64,000 nt of DNA from JAZGGS01 sp963764825 (GTDB taxonomy: Bacteria > Bacteroidota > Ignavibacteria > Ignavibacteriales > Ignavibacteriaceae). This document shows positions 10,649 to 19,083 of the stretch, piece by piece. The stretch's first letter is position 1. Each line of letters begins with the position of its first letter. The translations under genes and the position numbers were made by a program. The stretch spans positions 124,001 through 188,000 of the forward strand of contig CAVXUA010000005.1 of the NCBI GenBank assembly GCA_963764825.1, in the 5' to 3' direction. The notes beneath the pieces are model-generated. The model was not told the DNA's origin. It ran no database searches and saw only the letters and a program-made list of their open reading frames with translations.

Positions 10649-10676
10649 AAGCGCCTTAATTGAGGCGCTTTTTTTT
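10649..10676. terminator. Terminator between convergent aldolase and cytochrome genes
   Basis: A perfect 8-bp stem (AAGCGCCT at 10649-10656 with AGGCGCTT at 10663-10670) has a 6-base loop and six further T residues. It lies between two converging genes. On the minus strand the tract after the stem is not T-rich, so it mainly stops aldolase transcription. Confidence 0.85.
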
Positions 10677-10684
10677 GAAAGGAG

Positions 10685-11101
10685 TTATTGATTAAGCAGA
10701 TAATCTACCAGCTTGCCAAGATCCTTTATGTTCTTGTTACCAAAGCCGGGCATCAACTGTTTAGGATACTTTTGCCTGTATTCTTTGAAACGTTCTTCTT
10801 CCATAAAAGAACCAGGATTGCGTAAATATGCTAATAAAGAATTGCGATTCCAATATTCAGTAAGGTTTGCTAATTGCGGTCCATTAGCAGTACCTGCAAG
10901 AATCTCTCCATGGCAATTTATACATCCAAAATTAATAAACAACTGCGCACCGGTAATTTCATTATTTGTTTCTTCAACACCTGTCGAGTTATTAACCGGT
11001 AAGTCATGTTCTGTCCTATCTTCTTTAGTTACCTTTCCAAGTATAAAAAGAAGGATGAACATAAATAAGAAGGCAGAAACCCATATCTGTGGTTTGGTCA
11101 T
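10685..11101 (-). CDS. Membrane-anchored monoheme c-type cytochrome
   Basis: The 138-residue protein has one N-terminal membrane segment (residues about 7-23, WVSAFLFMFILLFILGK) and then a polar linker. A cytochrome c domain starts near residue 50 and carries one CxxCH heme site (CINCHG). A later methionine (QLMPGFGN) is the likely sixth heme ligand. The fold ends IKDLGKLVDYLLNQ. It would sit in the inner membrane facing the periplasm and carry single electrons. No oxidase or reductase genes lie nearby, so its partners are unknown. It is a single gene, convergent with the aldolase gene and divergent from the sigma-like/FecR gene. Confidence 0.9.
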   Translation of the reverse strand: MTKPQIWVSAFLFMFILLFILGKVTKEDRTEHDLPVNNSTGVEETNNEITGAQLFINFGCINCHGEILAGTANGPQLANLTEYWNRNSLLAYLRNPGSFMEEERFKEYRQKYPKQLMPGFGNKNIKDLGKLVDYLLNQ

Positions 11102-11311
11102 AATTATTCTTCTAAAGTGAAAATATTTAAAAAATCGAGGTAAAACATATTAAAAAGTAGATACTATAACAAAAATTTGTTTGCCTCATTTCCAATTCGA
11201 GAATTGCAAAACAGCTTAAATAATATTTTTATCGCTGGATATTTTGCTTAGTGAGGACTAACTTAAGAATCTAAAGTTTATAGCATTCATAAATAATAAA
11301 AAGGGGAAGTA

Positions 11312-12871
11312 TTGAGCAAAGAAAATAAATACATACGTTCTTTGGTTCAAAGTGCTCAGGATGGAAATAATGCAATATTAAAGCAGTTGTTTGAGATGAA
11401 CCTCAAACGAATTCACTCCTTATCGCTTCGCCTGATGGGTAATCTTCAACTTGCTAAGGAACTAACAGTTTCGGTTTTCCTAAGTTCATCCGAACAAATT
11501 AAATCATATAATCCTGATATACTCTTTTCTGATTGGCTTCTCCTTAATACCATTCAAGATGCCCATCAGAAAATGAAAAAAGAGGGCAAGCAAAAAAAGA
11601 AGCGGAAAAAAGATGGTGATGAAGAAGACATCAGCGCTTTGCGAATTGAAGCAATTGACCGGGAAATTCTTAACCTGAACGACTCTGAAAGAATTGCAAT
11701 TGTTTTAAATAAAATAGAAAATATTCCATTTGAAATGGTAGCTAAATACACAGCACAGTCTAATGAAAAGGAAGTCCAAAAAATTATTGATGATGCAATA
11801 AAGAATCTGGTTAAAAGTTCTGGGGGTATTAACTCTCCAGAAGACGTAATTGATTCCATAAATAATCTTTCCAGGGAAATTGAATTTGATAATGAAACAA
11901 CTGAAGAAATTCTGCATAAAATTTATGAGGCAGCTGAAATAGAGGAAAAGGATAAAGAAAAAGAGGAAATAAAAGCTAAAAAGCACAAACCGATAGAGCG
12001 TGTAAAAAAACCGCGGGTAAAAAAGAGAAAAACCAGGGAGGTTAAACTGCCTGATGAAAAAATCGGTAAGAAAAAAATTCTTATAGGTGCAGGAATTCTT
12101 GCAGTTATTGTTATTCTTTTCGTGGCATTTACTTCCGGTAGCAGCGATTGGGAAGTAATAGTGTTATCCGGCTCAGTTAAAATTGATGTTGTAGTGACAT
12201 CAAGCCAGGGAACAATGGTAGATGGTGATGCAGTTGAAACAAACCCGAATTCATCTGCGGAAATAACGATTCCTGAAATTGGAAAAATAGAAGTTTATCC
12301 TTCAACAATTATATCTAAAATGGGAGCCAAGAATACTGCAAAACTTAAAAGTGGGAGTATTAAAATAGATTTTAAAAATGCAAGAAGTTCTTTCAAAATT
12401 TTGTTGCCTGTAGGAATTATTGAAGATTATTATCTTGGCAGTTCTTATTCCGTAGAATTTAACCGGGAAGGTTATGCAGTAATATCGGTTAAAGATGGTT
12501 GGCTCTCAGCCACTTACAGAGATGTTGAGATGATACTTGCCGAAGAGTTTTCAGTGGAATATAAAAGCAGCTTGGGATTCGGAATACCTTATCATAAATC
12601 TGCAAGTGAAGAGCTTATAGATATGTTTGGACAAGTAACTTTTAACAACAACGAAAATTCTGTTAATTCTATCTTAAACATGGCAACCCAAAAAGATGCT
12701 CTTTCACTTTGGAATTTATTACAAAGAGTTAAAACATCCTCCAAACAGAACATTTATGATAAACTATACGAACTGATTCCTCACCCGGATGAAATTAGTC
12801 CTTCCGATATGTTACGACTGGATAAGGATAAACTACTTTTATGGCTCGAAAATATTGAGTGGCAGATGTAG
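11312..12871 (+). CDS. Membrane protein joining a sigma-70-like N-terminus to a FecR-like periplasmic domain
   Basis: Translation probably starts at TTG 11312, since AAGGGGAAG lies just upstream and no in-frame ATG is better placed. The 519 residues fall into parts. Residues about 5-90 resemble ECF sigma region 2 (helical, LRLMGNLQLAKELTVSVF, FSDWLLLNTIQDAHQKM). Residues about 115-170 resemble region 4 (LNDSERIAIVLNKIENIPF, then EVQKIIDDAIKNLVKSS). Next come an acidic helix and a very lysine-rich linker. One membrane segment lies at about 257-276 (ILIGAGILAVIVILFVAF). Residues about 285-420 are FecR-like beta structure (VLSGSVKID, DGDAVETNPNSSAEI, VKDGWLSATY). A helical tail ends the protein. 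It may be a one-piece membrane sigma/anti-sigma relay or a degenerate sigma domain used as a sensor. Domain calls are from pattern only. The frame is intact. Confidence 0.7.
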   Translation: MSKENKYIRSLVQSAQDGNNAILKQLFEMNLKRIHSLSLRLMGNLQLAKELTVSVFLSSSEQIKSYNPDILFSDWLLLNTIQDAHQKMKKEGKQKKKRKKDGDEEDISALRIEAIDREILNLNDSERIAIVLNKIENIPFEMVAKYTAQSNEKEVQKIIDDAIKNLVKSSGGINSPEDVIDSINNLSREIEFDNETTEEILHKIYEAAEIEEKDKEKEEIKAKKHKPIERVKKPRVKKRKTREVKLPDEKIGKKKILIGAGILAVIVILFVAFTSGSSDWEVIVLSGSVKIDVVVTSSQGTMVDGDAVETNPNSSAEITIPEIGKIEVYPSTIISKMGAKNTAKLKSGSIKIDFKNARSSFKILLPVGIIEDYYLGSSYSVEFNREGYAVISVKDGWLSATYRDVEMILAEEFSVEYKSSLGFGIPYHKSASEELIDMFGQVTFNNNENSVNSILNMATQKDALSLWNLLQRVKTSSKQNIYDKLYELIPHPDEISPSDMLRLDKDKLLLWLENIEWQM

Positions 12872-12985
12872 GAACTTGAGTTATTTAGTTTTAATACTAA
12901 ATCCTATGAGTGAATGATTTTTATTGACTTTAAATTGATTATTCCTTTCTTTTATAACTATAAGTAACTACAATTGGGTGAAATT

Positions 12986-14278
12986 ATGAAAGCTCTTTAC
13001 ATAGCTCTTCTAATTTATCTTCTCCCTCTAAATTTATTTGCACAACGGCTGAATGCGGAACTTGAATTTAGCGCAACTGCTAACACTGATTCTATTTTCT
13101 TTCCATTACACGTTGGTAATACCTGGTAATATATGAAAACATCTGACGGTCCATTTGGTTATAGTAGTAGTCTCAAATATTCAACAGTCAGCAGTGATAC
13201 AACAATAGACGATTTCACCTACTATAAGATGACCGATTTTTCTGATTATATACGATACTCAAAAAGTGAGAAAAAATTATACATTCGATGGAATGACAGC
13301 GATTATGTCCACATCGATTTCAACATACCAGATGGGGTACAATATCAAATTTTAAGTGAGTGGTCGCACACATTAATATCAGTATATTCAGAAGCAGGTG
13401 AACATAGTTTACTAAACCAAAACAGAAACTACGGTGGATATTTATATATTGGACCCAATAGCGACGGTTACCAAATTATTTTTACTGATTCTATTGGTAT
13501 GAGTTATGATAGATCTGCTGGTTTTCACTAAGATGATACAAGAAATATTATTGAAGCAATTGTGTATGATTCTACTGGCATTCCGATTTATTTTGATGAT
13601 AATCATCGTCCCAATTTCTTGATAACTCCAATTACATTAATTGATTCGGCTGATTTTAATTTAAATTTTCAAATAACACATCATTATACTAGATTACCTT
13701 CAGTTCCTGGTTTAACCTCGGGTGTTGATTTTATTAATAGTGTGAGAATGGACAGTTACTATTCTAGAAATGATAGCATCATACGTAATATGCCAGTAAT
13801 ACCTAATCATATTACGTCACCTGTTAACGTAAATTATAGCGTATCAATTCAGATAGATACAACTCTAATGATTGACGGTTTTGTTTTCAATTATAAATTT
13901 TGGGCAATGGATGAAGGAATTATTCCCGAATTCTCAAACTCACCTGATAGTGGTTATTATCAATGTATTTGGGATACAACAATTACGGTTATTGAAACAG
14001 ACCTTGCTTTATTGCATGATTTCTCCCTCTCCCAAAACTACCCTAACCCATTTAACCCAATCACAAAAATAATTTATCAAATTCCAGAATTAAGTTTTGT
14101 TGCGATAAATATTTATGATGTTTTAGGAAAAGAAGTAGCGACCTTAGTTAATGAAGAAAAACCTTTAGGTAATTATGAAGTTGAGTTTAATGGAACAGGA
14201 TTACCAAGCGGAATTTATTTTTATCGCTTACAAGCTGGAAAATTTGTTGAAGCGAAAAAGATGATACTTATAAAATAA
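12986..14278 (+). pseudogene. Secreted T9SS-sorted protein with two in-frame TAA codons
   Basis: The ATG at 12986 opens a frame with a signal peptide (MKALYIALLIYLLPLNLFAQ) followed by FPLHVGNTW. It is then stopped by TAA at 13127-13129. The same frame resumes at once (YMKTSDGPFGYSS), meets a second TAA at 13529-13531 (RSAGFH before, DDTRNIIEAIV after) and continues open to 14278. The end is a complete T9SS domain (LSQNYPNPFNPITKI, YDVLGKEVATLVNEEK, SGIYFYRLQAGKF, KKMILIK). The total would be 430 codons with no frameshift. The middle has no family I recognise. The first TAA stands where related secreted proteins often have NTWQY or NTWEY. It may be a nonsense-mutated gene or contain base-call errors. 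An 86-residue spacer-free join to the hydrolase downstream is convergent. Confidence 0.75.
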
Positions 14279-14313
14279 ATTTAAAAACTTTCTTTTATTC
14301 TAAGAGGTGATTT

Positions 14314-15180
14314 TTATTTCAAATATTTTTCATACCAGTTTCTTCTCATCTCATCAACTTCCTTGCGGTGTTTGCGCATAAAGTGATCTCCGCCTTCTAG
14401 CATAACCAATCTATACGGAATTTTATGTTTTAATAATTGATATGAAAGATCTAAAGAATCGTGAGGTAGTACACGCTTATCATCAGTTCCATGAAGTATT
14501 AACAAAGGAGTGTTTTCAGATAACTTTTCAGAGAAATTAATTATAGAACGCGATTCACATTTATTACTAAATTCATCATCAGAATAATTTCCAAGCGTTA
14601 CTTCGTATAACCTTCGCATAAATTTACTTTCAGCTGAATTGCAGCGCAGGTTTGCAATTCCGCCGGTTACAATTGCACATTTAAAGTAGATTTAGATTTT
14701 TGTTCTAAAGTAAGGTACGTCATCATCCCACCGCGGCTCCATCCTTCAATTCCCCATTTTTCAGTATCAGCAAACTTAAGTTCTTTAGCTAAGGGGATTA
14801 AATTCAATACATCATTCAAATCATCTCCGCCAAACTCATCCTTCCCTTCTCCTCCCGCATTTCCCCTATACTGCGAAGCAAAAACAACATAACCCCAGCT
14901 TGCAATCTGCCCAAACAAACCGCGCGCTGTAAATGAATCAATTGTACCTCTATCACCAATTCCTCCTCTATTCCAGATTACGCACGGATATTTTTTCGAA
15001 GTATCAACCGGATAAGCAATATAGCCCTTAACTTTTAAAGCCATCAGAAATATATGTTATAGTTTCAACCACAGTGCCATCAATTGAATCATTACCCCAA
15101 CTGCTCGCAAGCATTTTTAGCTGGAGTTCCTTAATTTCTATCCATTTTCTTTCCAGTATTAAAGATTCTGAATTATTCAT
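14314..15180 (-). CDS. Alpha/beta hydrolase, prolyl-oligopeptidase (S9)-like, frameshifted
   Basis: The ATG at 15178-15180 starts MNNSESLILERKWIEIKEL. The frame breaks near 15040 in an AAAA run, where DGFKVKGYIAYP is expected. It breaks again near 14680. When joined the protein has about 288 residues. It shows VIWNRGGIGDRG, the nucleophile elbow GIEGWSRGGMMTY with serine in GWSRGG, then the aspartate in LILHGTDDKRV and the histidine in EGGDHFMRKH. Together these form a Ser-Asp-His triad in the dienelactone-hydrolase/S9 fold. It has no signal peptide or propeller domain, so it is probably a cytoplasmic esterase or peptidase. The substrate cannot be stated. It lies convergent with the T9SS gene and divergent from the DUF192 gene. 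Confidence 0.8.
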
Positions 15181-15232
15181 AAATTGTATGCCGATTGATT
15201 TTTTAGTTTACACAAATATCGGAAAATAAAAA

Positions 15233-15802
15233 ATGGCTCAAAAGAAAAGTAAAGGAAAAACCGATAAAAAGGATTCAAATAAAAACGGACCGGTAAAATT
15301 CTCAATCACTAAAATAGCCGGAGTGGTTGTTGTATGTTTATTAATCTTTTTTTTCCTGGTAAATAATTTTATGTGTGATGAAAACAACGAAGAGACTTAC
15401 TATAACTTTACAAAAGAAGGTGAATTAACTTTTACTGACAGCACGGGTAAAGAAATTACCAAGATAGATATTGAAATTGCTGACACAGATTACGACCGCC
15501 AGTTAGGTTTAATGAACAGAAAAAGTATGGAAGAAAACCAGGGAATGCTATTCGTTTTTCCAACAGAAAGATATCAATCTTTCTGGATGCTTAACACTTT
15601 GTTTTCTTTAGATATGCTTTTTATAAATAGTAATAAGGAAATTGTAACCATCCATAAAAACACCACTCCTCTTTCACAGCAAAGTTATCCTTCATCAAAA
15701 CCGGCAATTTATGTGCTGGAAGTAGTAGCCGGATATACTGCCAAGTTTAACATAAAAGAAGGGGATAAGATTTACTGGATTGGTACAAAGATAATTCTCT
15801 GA
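15233..15802 (+). CDS. DUF192 family protein, membrane-anchored
   Basis: The 189-residue protein starts with a very lysine-rich cytoplasmic tail (about residues 1-25) and one membrane segment (about 29-46, IAGVVVVCLLIFFFLVNNF). The DUF192 domain fills about 70-185. It contains IEIADTDYDRQLGLMNRKS, GMLFVFP, SFWMLNTLFSLDMLFIN and YVLEVVAGYTAKFNIKEGD. The family is widespread, usually exported or anchored, and its biochemical role is not settled. The gene begins 52 bases from the divergent hydrolase start, so the two share a promoter region. The frame is intact. Confidence 0.88.
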   Translation: MAQKKSKGKTDKKDSNKNGPVKFSITKIAGVVVVCLLIFFFLVNNFMCDENNEETYYNFTKEGELTFTDSTGKEITKIDIEIADTDYDRQLGLMNRKSMEENQGMLFVFPTERYQSFWMLNTLFSLDMLFINSNKEIVTIHKNTTPLSQQSYPSSKPAIYVLEVVAGYTAKFNIKEGDKIYWIGTKIIL

Positions 15803-15810
15803 AAAAAATT

Positions 15811-15931
15811 TCAAGCACCAAGCATCAAATAACAAACAATTTTCAAATCACAAGTTCCAATTATCAAGAATTCGAAATTTGAGGTTAGTATTTGTTTGTA
15901 ATTTGTTAATTGAGATTTAGTTGTGCTTTGG
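15811..15931. repeat. Imperfect palindromic intergenic repeat (CAAATAACAAA / TTTGTAATTTG type)
   Basis: The spacer between the DUF192 and gmhA stops is almost entirely one imperfect inverted repeat. The left arm holds CAAGCACCAAGCATCAAA, then AACAAACAA and TTTTCAAATCACAA. The right arm holds TTTGTTTGTAATTTGTTAAT and then TTTAGTTGTGCTTTGG. The centre is near TCGAAATTTGA. It resembles the AT-rich CAAATAACAAA-type repeats I recall from many environmental bacterial genomes. No other copy is visible in this window. It codes for nothing and lies between convergent genes. Confidence 0.6.
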
Positions 15932-15966
15932 TCCCCTGCGGCGGATTGTGATTTTTTGATTAGAAT

Positions 15967-16554
15967 TTATTTGCTTCCGTAGAGCTCTTCTTCCACAAGC
16001 TCACAAATTATATGCGCAACCGTAATGTGACCTTCCTGTATCCTCTGAACATTTGAGGAAGGAATAATAACAGAAAAATCAACTATATCTTTCAGCTTGC
16101 CGCCGCTACCACCAAGCAAACCGATTACATTCATTCCCTTTTCTTTAGCTTTTTTCACTGCGCGTATAATGTTTTCAGAATTACCGCTGGTAGAAATTAC
16201 AAGCAAAGCATCATTTTTATTGCCTAAGCCCTCAACCGATCTGGCAAAGATATTATCAAAACCAATATCGTTTCCGCCAGCTGTTAAGTTTGATGAGTCT
16301 GTTGTAAGTGCAATTGCAGGTAAAGCCGGTCTGTTAATATTATGATTCAACCGTATAACAAGCTCGGTGGCAATATGCTGGCAATCTGCCGCGCTGCCTC
16401 CATTGCCGCAGAGTAAGAGCTTATTATTATTTTGGAATGTATCGGTTAGTATTTCAACTGCTTTAAGAATATCATCTTTGCAATGCTGAAGAATTTTCTG
16501 TTTCGTCTCAGCACTTTCGTTAAGCGAATCGATAATAAATTTTTCTTTGTTCAT
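15967..16554 (-). CDS. gmhA: D-sedoheptulose-7-phosphate isomerase (GmhA)
   Basis: The 195-residue SIS-domain protein has the GmhA signature. It shows LLCGNGGSAADCQHIATEL for phosphate binding, then ALTTDSSNLTAGGNDIGFDNIFAR, and then VISTSGNSENIIRAV and GLLGGSGGKL. It ends with the EGHITVAHIICELVE helix that carries active-site His and Glu residues. The enzyme converts sedoheptulose-7-phosphate to D-glycero-D-manno-heptose-7-phosphate. That is the first step toward ADP- or GDP-heptose for lipopolysaccharide core or S-layer sugars. Later heptose genes are not in this window. It is 41 bases downstream of the GGGP-synthase gene on the same strand and may be cotranscribed. The frame is intact. 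Confidence 0.92.
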   Translation of the reverse strand: MNKEKFIIDSLNESAETKQKILQHCKDDILKAVEILTDTFQNNNKLLLCGNGGSAADCQHIATELVIRLNHNINRPALPAIALTTDSSNLTAGGNDIGFDNIFARSVEGLGNKNDALLVISTSGNSENIIRAVKKAKEKGMNVIGLLGGSGGKLKDIVDFSVIIPSSNVQRIQEGHITVAHIICELVEEELYGSK

Positions 16555-16595
16555 TGATATTTAATCCAAATAGAGAATTATGATTTTTTATTTTT

Positions 16596-17354
16596 TTATA
16601 CTTCAATAGATTCTTTGAAATGAACAGCGTTTACAAAATCTTTTATAAGATCCCAGTTATTTTCATTTTCAAAAAAGTTTCCTGTCACTATAATCTGTGC
16701 ACCGTTATCAACTTTACTGCGGGCTGTTTGCGGATTTTTTATACCTCCTCCTACAACAACCGGCACAGTGCAAACATCAGCAACAGCTTTTACCATCTCA
16801 TCCGGCACAGGTTTATCTGCACCCGAACCTGCTTCAAGGTAAATTAGTTTCATTCCCAGGTACTCTCCTGCTAAAGCTGTGGCTGCTGCAATATCAGCTT
16901 TGTTGGCTGGCACAGGCATACTTCCGCTCATATAAACTGCTGTGGTGGTTACACCCGATTCTACAAGAATATAACCGGTGGAAATCGGTTCAATACCTGC
17001 TTGCTTTATTAAAGGAGAAGCAATTACATGCTTACCTATGAGATGTTCCGCATTTCTTCCGCTGATAACTGATAAAAATAAAATTGCATCAGCAGCCGGC
17101 GAAACCTGGTTTACTCCGCCTGGAAAAATTATTACAGGAAGGGATGTTTCTACTTTAACCTTCTCAATAAAAGAATCGAAACCATTGCTCATCATTAAAC
17201 TGCCGCCTATTAAAAAACCATCAACACCAGATTTTTCACAGTGCCGCAGGAACCGCATCAACTTTTCACCCGAAACTTTATCCGGATCTAATAAAACAAG
17301 GTATGCAGCACCTTTGTTTTCAATAGTATTTTGAAGGTTTTTGTATATCTCCAT
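16596..17354 (-). CDS. Geranylgeranylglyceryl/heptaprenylglyceryl phosphate synthase family protein
   Basis: The 252-residue TIM-barrel protein has the GGGPS/PcrB-family pattern. It shows AAYLVLLDPDK near residue 18, DGFLIGGSLMMSNGFD, LPVIIFPGGVNQVSPAADAILFLS in part, and IYLEAGSGADKPVP. It ends in the phosphate-binding VPVVVGGGIKNPQTA and AQIIVTGNFFE. The family makes the ether bond between sn-glycerol-1-phosphate and a polyprenyl diphosphate, the first step of archaeal-type ether lipids. Members in Bacteroidota are known, but their physiological lipid is unclear. Length is normal and the frame intact. A glycerol-1-phosphate dehydrogenase is not in view. It lies upstream of gmhA on the same strand. 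Confidence 0.9.
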   Translation of the reverse strand: MEIYKNLQNTIENKGAAYLVLLDPDKVSGEKLMRFLRHCEKSGVDGFLIGGSLMMSNGFDSFIEKVKVETSLPVIIFPGGVNQVSPAADAILFLSVISGRNAEHLIGKHVIASPLIKQAGIEPISTGYILVESGVTTTAVYMSGSMPVPANKADIAAATALAGEYLGMKLIYLEAGSGADKPVPDEMVKAVADVCTVPVVVGGGIKNPQTARSKVDNGAQIIVTGNFFENENNWDLIKDFVNAVHFKESIEV

Positions 17355-17365
17355 AATAAGCTTTG

Positions 17366-17381
17366 TCCCGATTTATCGGGA
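17366..17381. repeat. Short palindrome TCCCGAT-ATCGGGA
   Basis: A 7-bp inverted repeat with a 2-base loop lies 12 bases upstream of the GGGP-synthase start, in the 134-base divergent spacer to the ArsC-like gene. It could be an operator or a copy of the short CCCGATTTATCGGG hairpin I recall in Bacteroidota spacers. Confidence 0.4.
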
Positions 17382-17488
17382 TTGAAATATATGAAAAATG
17401 ACTTTTATAAGAAAGATTTACTAAAATAGTTATATTCCATTGATTAGAAGCAATTTATTAATTAACACAAAGTTTGAAGGAAAATTTA

Positions 17489-17839
17489 ATGGCTAAAATA
17501 ACCGTTTATGAAAAACCAACCTGCACAACCTGTCGTAAAGTTGCTAAAGCTTTAACAGAAAACGGAGTAGATTTCGAAAAGGTGAATTACTACATAGAAC
17601 CTTTCACAAAAACTCAATTAAAAGCACTTCTCGATAAGATGAAAATGCAACCCTCTGAATTGTTAAGAAAAAATGAAAAGGCATTTAAGGAATTAGATTT
17701 TAAAAATAAGAACTATACCGAAGCACAAATTTTAAGTGTGATGATCAAAAATCCTGATCTTGTGCAAAGACCAATTATTGAAAAAGGAAAGAAAGCAATC
17801 CTTGCAAGACCGCCTGAAAGAATAAACGAATTGTTTTAG
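17489..17839 (+). CDS. ArsC/Spx-family protein, arsenate-reductase-like
   Basis: The ATG at 17489 is chosen over an in-frame TTG at 17474, because GAAGGA at 17476-17481 is spaced correctly for the ATG. The 116-residue protein is a thioredoxin-fold ArsC-family member. It shows ITVYEKPTCTTCRKVAKAL with a CxxC pair, where the first cysteine is the ArsC catalytic position. LKALLDKMKMQPSELLRKNE and LVQRPIIEKGKKAILARPPE follow, with the RP pair and arginine typical of arsenate reductases. Whether it reduces arsenate with glutaredoxin or thioredoxin, or acts as an Spx-like or YffB-like protein, cannot be told. No other ars genes are adjacent. The frame is intact. Confidence 0.85.
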   Translation: MAKITVYEKPTCTTCRKVAKALTENGVDFEKVNYYIEPFTKTQLKALLDKMKMQPSELLRKNEKAFKELDFKNKNYTEAQILSVMIKNPDLVQRPIIEKGKKAILARPPERINELF

Positions 17840-17888
17840 GGATAAGTGATTAGCTCTTTCTTTTGCTCTATAAAAAAATTTGGAAAAA

Positions 17889-17958
17889 CAGTCCCCCTCC
17901 CACTCTCTTTTTTCAAAGAGAACAAGATTAAATGGGGGACTTATGGGTGAGGAAATTC
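17889..17958. repeat. Interrupted palindrome GTCCCCC ... GGGGGAC with inner hairpin
   Basis: The spacer between the convergent arsC-like and ppk2 stops holds GTCCCCC at 17891-17897 and GGGGGAC at 17934-17940. Inside, CTCTTT pairs with AAAGAG around TTTC. TATGGGTGAGGAAATTC follows the right arm. It may be a dispersed repeat of the kind I recall elsewhere, and it could also end transcription from both sides. Confidence 0.5.
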
Positions 17959-17969
17959 AATATATAGGT

Positions 17970-18836
17970 TTATTTCTTCTCATCCAATAAGAATTTTTTA
18001 GATATTTCTAATCCCTTTAATTGTTCCTTGCTTAACTTCGGATATTGCGGCTTAAGTTTTTCCATTACTTCAACTATTATTTCGGAAACAACTAACCTTG
18101 TAAACCATTTTTTATCTGCGGGAACAACATACCAGGGCGCATGCAATTTACTTGTGGCAGAAATAGCATCTTCATATGCATTTTGATATTCGCTCCAAAA
18201 TCCTCTTTCATCAATATCACCTTTTGAAAACTTCCAGTTTTTAGCCGGATTATTAATTCTTGCTAAAAATCTTTGTTTCTGTTCCTCTTTAGAAACGTGT
18301 AAAAAGAATTTCAAGATTACGATTCCATTTTCGTAAATGTATTTTTCAAAATTGCTTATCTGATTATATCTCTGTTTCCATATATTAGCATTTTTATACT
18401 TTTCAGGTATTTTCTGCCCTTTAATAAAATCGTGTACGCGCACAACCAACACTTCTTCGTAATGCGAACGGTTGAAAATTCCAATCCTTCCTCTCTCCGG
18501 CAGAGCTTTATTAATTCTCCACAAGTAACCATGGTCAAGTTCTTCTTTGGATGGCTGCTTAAAACTAAAAACCTGTGTTCCCTGCGGATTTAATCCGCTC
18601 ATAACATGCCTTATTGCTCCATCCTTTCCAGCAGCATCCATTGCCTGGAAGACAAGCAGCATCGAAAATTTATCCTGCGCATAGAGCTTTGCCTGTAAAT
18701 CAATCATTTTCTTAATGTTATTTTTAAGAAGTTTAGCAGCATCTTTTTTAGATTTAAACTCGCCACTATCTGATGTGCTGATTTTTGAGAGATTTATTTT
18801 TGTGTTAGGTTTAATTCTAAATTTATTATAATTCAT
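17970..18836 (-). CDS. Polyphosphate kinase 2 family protein (PPK2)
   Basis: The 288-residue protein matches the one-domain PPK2 family. The Walker A region reads LLVFQAMDAAGKDGAIRHV (about residues 60-78). FSFKQPSKEELDHGYLWR follows, then the Walker B/lid region RIGIFNRSHYEEVLVVRVH. Later, FFLHVSKEEQKQRFLARI and HAPWYVVPADKKWFTRL complete the fold. PPK2 enzymes move phosphate between inorganic polyphosphate and nucleotides. The subclass (NDP, NMP or both as acceptor) cannot be fixed here, although one-domain proteins with PAPWYVVPADKKW-like ends often phosphorylate AMP or ADP. It is a single gene with an intact frame. Confidence 0.92.
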   Translation of the reverse strand: MNYNKFRIKPNTKINLSKISTSDSGEFKSKKDAAKLLKNNIKKMIDLQAKLYAQDKFSMLLVFQAMDAAGKDGAIRHVMSGLNPQGTQVFSFKQPSKEELDHGYLWRINKALPERGRIGIFNRSHYEEVLVVRVHDFIKGQKIPEKYKNANIWKQRYNQISNFEKYIYENGIVILKFFLHVSKEEQKQRFLARINNPAKNWKFSKGDIDERGFWSEYQNAYEDAISATSKLHAPWYVVPADKKWFTRLVVSEIIVEVMEKLKPQYPKLSKEQLKGLEISKKFLLDEKK

Positions 18837-19083
18837 TTGTAAACTCCTATGGATAATATCATTTATAATTTAAAATTTTAAAAAACATTTTCAATTAATT
18901 TATTATGAAATTATAAAAACACTTACCTTTAATCAAACTTGATATTAAGGTTTTACTCTGTAAATTTTAATATATGCGGGAATAATAACTTTCTTTAAAA
19001 TTTATTTTTATAGATTTAAAGCAATAGTTTTACAGAGACGATCTCAAATAAATTATTTATCTTTCGGATAAACGGAGTTATAA

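Noticed and set aside
11566..11986. Minus-strand frames of 93-97 codons
   Set aside because: They are opposite the lysine-rich part of the sigma-like/FecR gene, where A-rich codons give long antisense frames.
16620..17334. Several plus-strand frames of 75-118 codons
   Set aside because: They lie wholly opposite the intact GGGP-synthase gene and have no ribosome sites or family features.
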